In this document: in pieces, positions 15,101-27,100 of the stretch
Numbering within the stretch: the first letter of the stretch is position 1
How the letters are laid out: every line of letters starts with the position of its first letter
Assembly: GCA_036346395.1 (NCBI GenBank)
Contig: CM070599.1
Span: 24,543,232 to 24,607,231 of the forward strand
Direction: 5' to 3'
From: Hsuehochloa calcarea
Taxonomy: Eukaryota; Streptophyta; Magnoliopsida; Poales; Poaceae
Length of the DNA stretch: 64,000 nucleotides
The notes under the pieces: generated by a model
Told to the model about the DNA's origin: nothing
Databases searched by the model: none
Seen by the model: only the letters and a program-made list of their open reading frames with translations
Translations under genes and position numbers: made by a program

Positions 15101-18100
15101 CATACCTGAGGGCTACTACCTCTCCCAGCAGAAGTATGTCCAGCATCTTCTTGATCGGACTGGTGTGACTAACACTCGCACTGCTGAGACTCCCATGGAA
15201 CTATCCCTACAGCTTCGTGCCACTAATGGTGATCTTCTTGATGATCCTACGCTATCGCCATCTTGTTGGGAGTTTGGTGTATCTTGTGAGCACTCGTCCT
15301 GATATTGCTTATGTTGTTCATATCTTGAGTCAGTTCATAGCTCGTCCTACCTAACTTCACTACAGTCACATTCTTCGTGTTCTTCGCTACTTGTGTGGGA
15401 CTATCTCTCGTCGTTTGTTTTTTCCTAGCTCTACTTCACTACAGCTTCAGGCGTACTCCGATGCGACCTGGGCTAGTGATCCTTCGGATTATCGTTCTCT
15501 TTCTGCTTATTGTGTTTTTCTTGACTCCTCCCTGATTGCCTGGAAGACTAAGTAGATTGCAGTTTCTCGTTCGAGTGCAGAGGCTGAGTTGATAGCTATG
15601 GCAGCAGTGACAACAGAGGTTACTTGGTTGACGTGGCTACTTGCAGATTTTGGAGTGCCTGTGATGGGACCTATGACTCTTTTATCTGACAGTACATGAG
15701 CTATCAGTATTGCCCAGGACCCAGTGAAGCATGAGCTAACTAAGCACATTGGTGTGGATACTTCGTACATTCGCTCACAGGTGCAGGAGGGAGTACTTGC
15801 TTTACAGTTTGTGCCATCAGAGTTACAGGATGCCGACTTCTTCACGAAGCCACAGACTAGAGCACAACATTTGTATTTTCTCTCCAAACTCAGTGTGTGT
15901 GATCCACAATGAGTTTGAGAGGGTGTTAGAATAAGACTCCTTTTGTATTTCCTTATCTGTATATGGCAGACACCTTTGTACTCCCTATATATATTGCTCA
16001 TTGGGCCTCTTGAATATATGTACAATATTCATAACATTGATGACATGAATTGTTGATGATACGATATGAAAATGACATGGAAATAATAATGACAAATTAT
16101 GTTGATGAATAATTATAAATGTTGCATCATATACATTCATCATGGCAGGAGTTGCACGAGTCAGGTCGGTGAAAAAGTCATATAACTAGTCCAGTGAGGT
16201 CGGTGAGAAAGATATATGAATAGTCCAGAGCATGGATGGAATTCCCGGCCGATACTTCTGCAGAATGCAGAAGCCTTACCGATGGCGGTGGGATTTGAAA
16301 TCCTGGACGGTTTTTCCGGAGTTTTCAAATTCAAATTTCGAATTTCGAATTATTTTTAAGCAAAATTTAATGAAATTTGACCGGGAAAAACCGGTAACCA
16401 ACGATTCTGCGATGCCGTACCGTAGTAAATTGCGCTTACGTCTGGATTTTGATCCTTGGTCCAGAGCATGGATGAAAATCCCGACCGATTCTCGCCGATT
16501 CTGCGTAATCAACCTTACCGGTCAGATGCAGTAGCGGAAAACCCTAGGTTTTCGGTTTAGCAAATTCAAATTCTAGTTTTCAAATTTTGGCTGGTTTTTA
16601 AGCAAATTCAAACGAATTTCATCCGGTTTTTTTCCAATAAATCCGTGTCGATCGATTCTGAATTCGCCGATCCTTGTGAACCGGCCGGCCCAGAGTTTTT
16701 ATCCTTGGTCCAGAGTGCTCTAGATAAAATCTTACTTCGGTGGGGACTTCACGAGAGTAAAGGATAGAGTGTGTGATCGATAGGTGAACACTCCGCTATA
16801 TCGGTATCAGCTGATTAAGTTGCATATGAGTATTAGCATAATGGAGCATTGCATACATGAGAAGTTGATTGTGCTAATTAACTACATGAGAGATGATTTG
16901 TGTAATTAAGTACTGAGCATGAGAAATAAATGATTGATGATGATATTATTGATTATGGTTGATAAACTATTGTTTATGGTTTCATTGTGTATTTGCTGAG
17001 TCTTGAACTCACTCTTGCTTTGTTGTTGCTTTTATGTACTTCATGCATGGAATGAAGTAGCACACAAGCATCACATGCAAAATAATCACACATTCATTGT
17101 ATATTTAGAGTGCTTCCATTAAATCTAGTGACTTGATTATTTCCCTTTAGCATTTATTCATGGACTTGGTTATTATTAGTTTAAATGCTTGAGACTTCAA
17201 TTGATTTATTCTTAGTTTTGATTATTATTCCTTATTGTCATCCTATGTACTGAGATCATGGTTCCGGCGTTCCTTGGGCATGGGTATCCCAACCGTTTCT
17301 CGGGTGTGGGTATCCCGAGCGTTTCTCGAGTGCAGGTATCCGGCGTTCTCAGGCGCGTGTCCTGAGTATTCTTGGTACATGTTACCAAGTTGTGAACTTT
17401 TATCCTTATGCAGTTATTTTGTTTTGATTGATTCTCTTATGACCAGTGGACGGGTTTTTATTTCTTGCATGTGTGCTAAAATTATTGTTTAATTAAGGTT
17501 TAAATTGGTAACTAGAGTAATTTGGGCCCATTGTTGTGCCGGGGTGTTACATATTGCCCTTATGTTTCATCCAGATCTAAAAAGATTGAATCAATAAACA
17601 CCAGACTTGTACTAATTCAACATTTATCTGGGTATAGAGAAGAGAACTATCGATATCATTTATAAAAATAAAAGAACTGCCCATTATTGGATCCTGGAGG
17701 GACATTGAACTGACGGGTTTTGCTGTGACCTATGTTTCACGATAGAAATCAGACCAGTTCCGACCACCTAGTCATTACCAGTTTTTTTTTGTCACCTGGT
17801 GGAAACAGGTGCAACTGTCTTGGAATTATAAGTAATCTTTCATTCATCATATAAAGTAAACCACCAAGGTAGTATTAGCTTATTTAGACAGAAGAAAAAT
17901 TGCCGCTTATATTCCTCAATCATCATACGTGTCTTGGACATGACAAATGAATACATATGTTTAGGGAACTAAGGATAATACTTGAGCAAACGGATTTCAT
18001 GAAAATAATACTTAAAACAATAAATAAATAGTGCATCCATTTTTTATGTGCATTAGCTAACTAAGAACCTTGGTAATACCAAAAGAACTGGAAAAGTAGA

Positions 18101-21100
18101 ATAAGGTAGAGGACAATTATATGTCAAATACCTGCATGAAATCTTCCAATGCTTCCTTGTTGATGCGGCTTACTAGATGAGTAGACTGTTCGTCATTTAT
18201 GCAATCCGGAGCAATGGAAATTTTAAGCAATATAGTCTGCACATTATGGAAGAAAATCAGCAAAGTAACTAATACATCCAAATATCCAATGCTTCCTTAT
18301 TCATGCAATTCAGAAGAATAATGAACCGCAAGCTGCTAAAAAAAGATCTAAAATAAAGGAGAATTAAAGCATCATTATCTACCAGAATCAAGACATGCCA
18401 CAGTAAAACCTAAACCTAACTATCCTACACATTAACAAAGTGAACACCTTGCTAAGATAACATTATCAAGTTTGCCCAAACATAAGAAGCTAGCACCTTA
18501 AAGCAGGAACTTACCGGGATAATATCTAGAACTGCAAATACCTTAGCCGCATACTTCGAAGAATAGTAGGTTGAGACATATTGAAGATCTGGGCTGTCAA
18601 GTTTTGATAATTGAAATTCAGAAGTAAGATTTAAATATTCCAACAAGTGATATATGTTAGAGATATCTATGTTAGAGATATATATGTGTTAGAGTAGGAT
18701 TCTAGATTTGATTTGGTTTCCTTATCTGTAACCTGTACTTGTGTATATATACTGGCCCATTGGCCCCCTGATAATACAAGTCGCAATTCCTAACATGGTA
18801 TCAGAGCGATTAGGGTTACCTCTGTCCTAGCCGCCACCGCCGGCTTCTCTCCTCTCCCTCGTTGAGATCGCATCTAATCTCAACTCCTTCAGACCGCCGC
18901 TCGACTGCCGTCGCCGCATCGGTCTTCACGCGGCATCGTGGTCAGGCTGCCGGCTGACTGCCGTCGTCGCATCGGTCTTCGCGCGGCATCGTGGTCAACT
19001 TCTTCAACCGTCGTCGCCTCCGGTAGCACGGCGCTGCTCGATTGCTGAGTACCACCACTGCCGCCGCGTTCTTCGCCCGGGCTCGGTCGCTGCTCCTTCT
19101 ACTGCCAGGAGCCCGACTGCTGTCGACGACCTCCGCCGGCACACCACCCTGTCGACAACCTTAGCCGCGTGGCATGTGCCGCCGCCGCCGCCGTTGCCGG
19201 GGACGCCGCCGGGGGCCACCACCCCGCCTCCGTCGTGGTCCACCGTCGCCGCGCCGGTCCGCTCATGGCCCCATTGCGCCTGATTCGGCCGCCGCCACTC
19301 GCACGGGAAAACCTAATTCCCCGTGGAGGGCGTGCGTCTGAGGTTTGGGCCGACGGTTAAGTAAACCGGCCCAAACAAACAGTAAAAAAAATTGTTTGTC
19401 TAATCGCCGCGCCGTCGAGCGCCGCCTATTGGACTACGTTACCTTGGTCGCCGTCTGCCCGGTAGCCGCCTACCAATGGGCAATTGTTTTCCCTCATTGC
19501 CGGTAATCTTGATGGTGTTAATTACACCGACCGTGTCCCATGCGCATCCACATGCGTGGTCTTCGTCTCGGGCGTCCTCTGCAGCGATGTCACCGCCCGC
19601 CTTGCCCTACTCCTCCGACGAGCCCTCGTCTGTTGAGCTTCCGACAAATGACAAGGTTCTTTGTCGAGGTCCGCTAGCCTTGCTGATGAGAAGGCTGCCT
19701 CTGCCTACCAAGAGGCTCTGGATTCCTATATGGATCGGTTGTCTGCCTACACTAAGTGGTGTGGCGGCGGCGACTTTCCGAGCTGCTTGTCTTCATCGCC
19801 GATGTCAACCTCGATTTTCTTACGAGGTTGTGGGACTCCTTTAATTTGTTCAAATGTGGACTCACCTTCGTCAGCGCTACGAACCCTCTGGAGATGCTCT
19901 CTACATCGGTGGTTCACAGGAGCACTCTCTTGGCGGGTGATGCTCTGTTGGCGCCTTCTACGCTCGAGTTCTGCATGCGGCGTCGGTGGACTCTCTTCGC
20001 CTTCTTGGTTGTCGCTCTGTTCGTCTTTGCTGGTATGCGTCTTGACTGGAGTTTCAGCGTATCTACGAGTTCCTTACTCGCCTTCGTCCGGAGTTCGGCA
20101 GAGACGTGCGCAGCTTCTTGCACGCCACCTCGTGTCACTCTTACGGAGGCCCTTCGAGATACGTGCGAGAGGAGACTCGTCGAGTGGTCTTTGGTCGATG
20201 CCACTCCTCCGTGCTCGCCGCCTCGTCCACTGCTACACCGATCGCTTCACGCTTGATGACATCGCCTCCTCCAGCGGCTACCACAGGTGGTGGTGGCCGC
20301 CCTCCATCTGGAGGTGGCCGTCCTCGCTGCTCCTACTGCGACAAGGTCGGCCACATTGAGTCCCAGTGCTACAAGAAGCAGCGGCATCTTTCACGCCGTT
20401 CTTCTCCTAGCACTGGCACCGGTACTTCTACATTGACGTCTGCATCGACTACTTCCGCGTTTTCTCTCATCGAGCGAGAGATAGCGGACTTCGGCGCCTA
20501 CTGCCGCTTGTGTTCTTCCTCGGCGAGTTCTGCGCAGTTCTGCGGTAGCTCTTGAACCGAGAAACCACCTCCTACACAGTCAGGTACCTCCCCGTGGATC
20601 CTTGATTCCGGAGCATCTTTTCACATGACTTCCGATTCTTCCACTCTGTCTTTTGTTACACCTCTTGATTCCCCTGTCAGTGTGCTTACTGCTGATGGTA
20701 TCTCTCTTTCTATCTCTGGTCGAGGACCTCTTAGCAACTCATCTTTTCATGTTCCTTCTGTTGCTCATGTTCCTCGCCTAACCATGCAGCTTCTTTCTGC
20801 TGGACAGATTACTGACCTTGGTTGTCGGGTCATTCTTGACTCTGACTCTTGTTGTGTTCAGGACCGCCACACGGGGGCTCTGGTTGGTTCTGACCCTCGG
20901 CGCCTTGACTCACAAATCTGCAGGAGCTTGGTAACTTCACCTTCCTTCCGCTACCACCGTCGCCATCAGTCTCTCCGCTTACGTCACTTCGTCTACCAGC
21001 TCTTTCCAACAGTGGCACCACCGACTTGCTCATCTGTGTGGATCTCGTCTGTCATCTTTAGTCCGTCGTGGTCTTACGGGTGCATCTCGGAGACGTATCT

Positions 21101-24100
21101 TTAGATTGTCGGTGTAAGTTAGGAAGCAGTTCGCTTCCCTATTCTCATAGTGAGTGCGTGTCTCAACGACCATTTGATCTTATTCATTCGATTGTTTGAG
21201 GTCGGCTCCTTCCTTTCGAAAGGGCCATCGATATTATATCATTTTTATAGATGACTTCTCGTCACACTTGGATATACTTTATGTCTTCCGTAGTGAGGCT
21301 TTGTCTATCTATAAACAATTTGCCACTATGGTTCGCATACGTTCTCACTCCTATTCGAGTCTTTCGTGCGACTCTGTGGCGAGTACCTCTCTCATTACTG
21401 CGCTTCCTTGCTGCCGAAAGGGGGCACTCTCGCTTCGATTCTCTTGTCACGGTGCTCATGCTCGAATGGTGTCGTTGGCGCAAGCATCGTCACCTCCTTG
21501 AGGCGGCTCGTACACTGATGATTGCCGCCTCTATTCCACCTCACTTTTGGGCTTAGGCTGTTTCCACTGCCACCTATCTAAATCAACATCCGACCTCTTA
21601 CGCTCTTGGGTGAGATCCGGTTAAGCGTCTCGTGATCTTTCTCGGACTACTCGCCCTTCGTGCATTTGGTTGCGTTTGCTACGTTCTCCTTGCACCTAGA
21701 GAACGCACCAAACTGACCTCTTAGTCTGTTGAGTGTGTTTTTATGGGATACAGTGCTGAGCACAAGGGATATCGGTGCTGGGATCCTGTTGGTCGACGGA
21801 TGCGGATTTCTCGGGATGTGACTTTTGACAAGTCTCGTCCCTTCTACCCACGTCCTGCCTCTCCTTCGGTTTCCTCTGTGGAGTCCCTGTTTTTTTTACC
21901 TTTCCAGATACACCCATCTCTGTCTTGCCCTCGTCCATCCGTCCCATCGAGTCTCCACATATATCTCCCGAGGCCGCTCCGCCGTTGTCGCCTCTGCCGT
22001 GCTTTGTGGCTCCTCAGGCTCCTTCCACTCTCTTTTACCCTCGTCGACCTCGTATTGAGGCTCTTCCAGATGAACCATCTTCCCCTGATGTTTCATCTTC
22101 TCCTGATGATCCATCTTTCTCTGATGGACCATCATCTCCTCGCTACGGTCTCCGCGATCGTCGGTCGATTCGACCTCTGCCGTTTTGGTCTTCTTTGGTG
22201 CAGCTACCCATGAGCCCGTCTCCTACCGGGATGCTGTTACTCATCCTGAGTGGCAGCATGCTATGGCCGAGGATCTTGTTCCTTTTCCATCTCACTCTCG
22301 TCCCATCACGTGTAAGTGGGTCTATAAGATTAAGACTCGCTCTGATGGCTCTCTTGAGCGCTATAAGGCGCGTCTTGTTGCTTGTGGCTTCCAGCAGGAG
22401 CATGGTCGTGACTACGACGATACTTTTGCTCCTGTGGCCCACATGACCACTGTCCGCACTCTTCTTTCGGTGGCGTCTGTTCGCCATTGGTCCGTTTCTC
22501 AGCTTGATGTAAAGAATGTCTTTCTTAATGGCGAGTTACGTGAGGAGGTCTACATGCATCCGCCACCTGGGTATTCATTCTGAGGTATGGTGCATGCGTC
22601 TTCGTCGCTCTCTCTGGCCTTAAACAAGCCCTCGTGCTTGGTTTGAGCATTTCTCCTCTGTGGTCACTTCTGGGCTTCTCGGCTAGTGATCATGATCCTG
22701 CTCTTTTTGTCCACACTTTGTCTCGTGGTCGGACTCTTCTTCTATATGTTGATGATATGATCATCACCGGAGATGATTGTGAGTACATTGCCTTTGTCAA
22801 GGCTCGTCTGAGTGAGCAGTTCCTTATGTCGGATCTTGGTCCTCTTCGTTACTTCCTTGGGATTGAGGTTACTTCCACTCGGATGGTTTCTTTATGTCCC
22901 AAGAGAAGTATATTCAGATCTTCTTGATCGCGCCTCTCTCATGATCGGTAGACTATTGAGACTCCCATGGAGCTCAACGTTCATCTCCGGCCCTCTGATG
23001 GCGAGGCTCTTTCTGATCCGACTCGCTATCGTCATCTTGTTGGGAGTCTTGTCTACTTTGTTGTTACTCGTCCGGATATCACTTATCCGATCCACATTAC
23101 GAGTCGATTCGTTTCTCCCACTCGGGTCCACTACAACCACCTTCTTGGCGTTCGCGATACCTTCGTGGGACTATCTCTCGCCTCTTCTTCCCACACTCCA
23201 TTTCGTTCTGACTTCAGCTTATTCGGATGCTACTTGGGCGGCGATCCTCGATCGCGGTCTATCTCTCGCTTCTTGTGTTTTTCTTGATGGTTCTCTCATT
23301 GCACGGAAGGCGAAGAAGCAGATGCAGTGTCCGTTCGAGTCGCAGAGGTGAGTTGCGAGCTATGGCTCTCTTAACGGCGCAGAGATTACTTGCTACGGTG
23401 GTTACTTGAGGATTTTGGTGTTTACGTCACTACACCTCCTCTCTTATCGACGATCACATGTGCTATCAGTATTGCACGTGATCCTATGAAGCATGAGCTC
23501 ACCAAACATATTGGTGTTGATGCTTCCTTCATGAGGTCTTGTGTGCATGATCAGGTGATTGCTTTTCAGTATGTGCCTTCAGAGCCTCAGATAGCGGATT
23601 TCTTCACGAAGGCCCAGACTCGAGCACAACACAGCTTCTACCTTTCCAAACTCAGTGTTGTTGATCCACCATGAGTTTGAGAGGGGTGTTAGAGATATAT
23701 ATGTGTTAGAGTAGGATTCTAGATTTGATTTGGTTTCCTTATCTGTAACCTGTACTTGTGTATATATACTGGCCCATTGGCCCCCTAATAATACAAGTCG
23801 CAATTCCTAACAATATCAATAGAATAGCAAAATCAACATATATGACAAGTAAAGGAGATTTTTTATATATAGAATGATTATAGTACCAAAGTTCATTATT
23901 TATGATAACTCCTGCCTCAAGAAACGAACTCCCTCTACAAAGGGGAAATCAGCTCATGCTAACTCGCAATTTTAATACTAAATAACAACGTAGTGAAATC
24001 TCCAAAATATGCAACAAGCTTATGCGACAAGAGAATACAATAATAGCTCTGGAACATAACTCACCCTAGAATGGAAAGGTAATTAAAAAATGACTTAGTA

Positions 24101-27100
24101 AAAATGCTGAATGCATTCAGAACATATATAGAACGCGACAATAGTTTCTTTACCAAATGATGTGAGCTTGTCATTATTAGAAGTTGTGATATATAACTAA
24201 ATAATAACATAGAGAGGAATATCATCCTAGCATTGACAACACTTGATATTCTAAGATTAGCTCTTAACTTTGATGGTTATGTAGGCATAAGATCAGGAGA
24301 CAAACCTTTCACACTGCTTGATCCTTTGTAGTGGTGCATTCAGCCACGATTGAAATTTAAGAAACAACATATGCAAAAATAAAGTTTTCAATGGATCTTG
24401 ACTGATCTTCTTCTTTAGAAGTTCCTCAAATGATGTAAGATAACCCCATGCATACTTGGCATCCGTAATCTGAGAGAAAGGAGGGGGGAGGGGAGCATGG
24501 TTATAGTGTAGAAACATCACGTTTTATTTATTTAAAACACACACATAACAATTCTGTTAGAAGGACCCAGCTAAAATTCCAATTTCCATGTAGTCAACGC
24601 TGGACATATTAGCAACATGGTAAACACATTTGCTCTAGTGAATACAGGGCGTGGACACAAATAGATAAACTCTTACCGCGGAGAAAATACTTATGGCTTC
24701 TTGGTTTAGGTTGAGAACTTTTATCATATCATGAAGATTCTTCTGTATTCTGGAGAAGCCATGCTTTATCTGTACACTCTCTTTGATCTGCATGATTTAG
24801 TCAGGAAGGTTAATAAATATGGATATATGAAGGCTTAGTCAAAGAAATTAATTAACGAAGCTAGTCTCCCATTGCATTATTATGTTCTAACCAGGGAAAT
24901 CTTTCTCGTCAGTAACCGTCCCGTTAACAGGCCAGGTGCCAAGAGGAGTAAAACTGCTCGGTTTTAGGGGCGTAATTTGAATTCAAAGTTGGTTATTGAA
25001 ATTGTTGGAATGAGGCTTCATATCTATTCCAATGGGTCAAAGGACCAATATATAACATGTACAGGGTTGCCAATATACAAAGAACACCCTAGGCTATATA
25101 CATATCTAACACCCCCCTCAAACTTATGGTGGATCAACAACACTGAGTTTGGAGAGGTAGAAACTATGTTGAACTCTAGTTTGTGCCTTGGTGAAGAAAT
25201 CTGCTAAGTGAACCTCTGAAGGTACATACTGAATATCAATAACTTGGTCTTGCACCTGAGATCGCATATACGAAGCAACCACTCCAATGTATTTGGTGAG
25301 CTCATTTTCACGGGATCTTGAGTAATGCTGATTGCACCAATACTATCTGATAAGAGAGGAGTCGGTGCAGAAGCGGAAACACCGAAATTCTCAAGTAGCC
25401 ACCGAAGCCAGGTGATCTCAGCTGTCAACGATGCCATGGCTCTCAACTCAACCTCAGCTTCGAACGGGAAATGACAGTCTGCTTCTTGATCTTCCAGGCA
25501 ATCAAGGAGGAACCAAGGAAAACACAATAGGCAGAAAGAGACTGGCGATCAAAATAATCGCTAGCCCAGGTCTCATCAGAGTAAGCCTGAAGCTACAAAG
25601 AACTGGAGCGAGGAAATAAAAGGCGACGAGTGATGGTCCCGCGAAGATATCGCAAAACACGAAGAAGGTAATTGTAGTGGAGCTGAATGGGAGCAGAGAC
25701 GAACTGACTCAGGATGTGAACTGGTGAGAAATGTCAGGACGAGTGATCCCAAGATAGACAAGGCTCCCGACAAGATGGCAGTAGCGAATGGAATCCCCAA
25801 GAGGCTTACCATCAGTAGGCCGAAGGTGAACACCAAGCTCCAACGGAGTATCCACCACACGTTGATCAGTGAGACCAGCGCGTGTAAGGATATCCTGAAT
25901 GTACTTCTCCTGGTAGAGATAGTAGCCCTCGGGTGTAGAAGTGGTCTCAATCCCAAGAAAGTAACGAAGAGGACTCGAATCATACATCAAGAACTGCTCA
26001 CTGAGACGCTCCTTCACAAAGGTAATGTACTGAGAGTCATCTCCAGTGATGATCATATCATCCACATAGAGAAGGATGAGCGTTCGACCCTGAGGAGAGG
26101 TGTGTACAAAGAGGGTAGGGTTGTGATCACTACCGGAGAAACCGACAGTAGTTGCAACAGAGGAGAAGCGGTAAAACCAAGCACGAGGAGATTGTTTGAG
26201 CCCATAGAGAAAGCGATAAAGGCGACAAATCATACCATCAGGGACAGAATACCCAGGGGCAGCTGCATGTAGTCACGACCAAGGATCCAAAAACCGCTAC
26301 CGGTTGAAATCCCAGTCGGCGGCCGGTAACAATAACCGGCCGGTTACCAGAAATCCCAGAAAAAAACCGGAGGAATTTCAAAAACTGAAATTTGAATTGC
26401 CGATTTTGAAAACCGGTCAAAAAAATCGGAGAAACCGACCGGAATTTTGAATTCAAAAGTGTTTAATGAAGTGCATATTTAGCTCATACAATACGTAATC
26501 TAGCATATTTAGCTCATACAATACGTAATCTAACATATTTAGCTCATATGAAGTGCAAACTGACCGGAAACAATAATCAAACATATTTAGCGCATACAAT
26601 ACGTAACCTAGCACAAAATAGGCCTAAACCAACCTAGGAAGAACATTATGCATTAAAAATTCAAAAATTCAAATTTCAAATTTGAAATTTAAATTTCCCA
26701 GCCGGTTATTGTTCACTCGGTTCCCACCGGTAAATCCGGTAACCAGCGGTAACAGCCGAGATTTTTCCCCTGGTAGCGCTCAAGGGAACCATTCGAGCGG
26801 GTCTTGATCTTGTACACCCACTTGCACGTAATGGGAGTGACACGCGCAGGTAGGGGCATAAGATCCCAAGTGCCAGTAAGCTCCAAAGTAACAATCTCCT
26901 CAGACATCGTGAGCTGCCACCCAGGGTGAGCAACAACCTCACGGTAGTTCGTAGGCTTAGAAGGAGCAGCGGCTGCAAAACTGTAGCGCTCAGGCGGCCT
27001 AACAGTGTGACGATCATGAAGATCGTATATGGGAGAAGGCAGAGCGGGACCCATCAAGGATGGTGAAGAAGAGCTGGGAACAGGGCCTAGCAAAGACAGA

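Larger units (their letters stand above)
10931..16036 (+). mobile_element. Ty1/copia retrotransposon A, full length but defective
   Basis: Two 113-bp LTRs bound a 4.9-kb interior with a tRNA-Met-type primer site, gag, protease, integrase, reverse transcriptase and RNase H in copia order. Flanks are TTGAC (10926-10930) and TTGAT (16037-16041), a target duplication with one mismatch. The LTRs differ at about 7 of 113 positions, so the copy is not young. Stops and frameshifts interrupt every domain. It is inserted in the gypsy solo LTR 5949-17551. Confidence 0.9.
5949..17551 (+). mobile_element. Gypsy-type solo LTR (~3.1 kb net), split by later insertions
   Basis: The ends are TGTAATATCCCG and CGGGGTGTTACA, near-perfect inverted copies of each other. 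Both are flanked by the 5-bp duplication TATTG (5944-5948 and 17552-17556). Removing the nested solo LTR, copia A and the two hAT elements leaves about 3.1 kb of LTR-like DNA with no gag or pol, so this is a solo LTR. It accounts for nearly all of the 12.6-kb intron 12 of the strumpellin-like gene. Bases 17557-18131 after it are plain intron with nothing else recognised. Confidence 0.85.
18655..23812 (+). mobile_element. Ty1/copia retrotransposon B, full length but defective
   Basis: It fills intron 10 of the strumpellin-like gene. The two 126-bp LTRs (18670-18795, 23687-23812) differ at a single base. The element carries the primer site TGGTATCAGAGC (18796-18807) and copia-order gag-pol with many frameshifts. 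An extra TGTTAGAGATATCTA (18655-18669) repeats the LTR start just upstream of the 5' LTR, so the left border and target duplication (ATATA/ATATC) are unclear. Confidence 0.9.
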
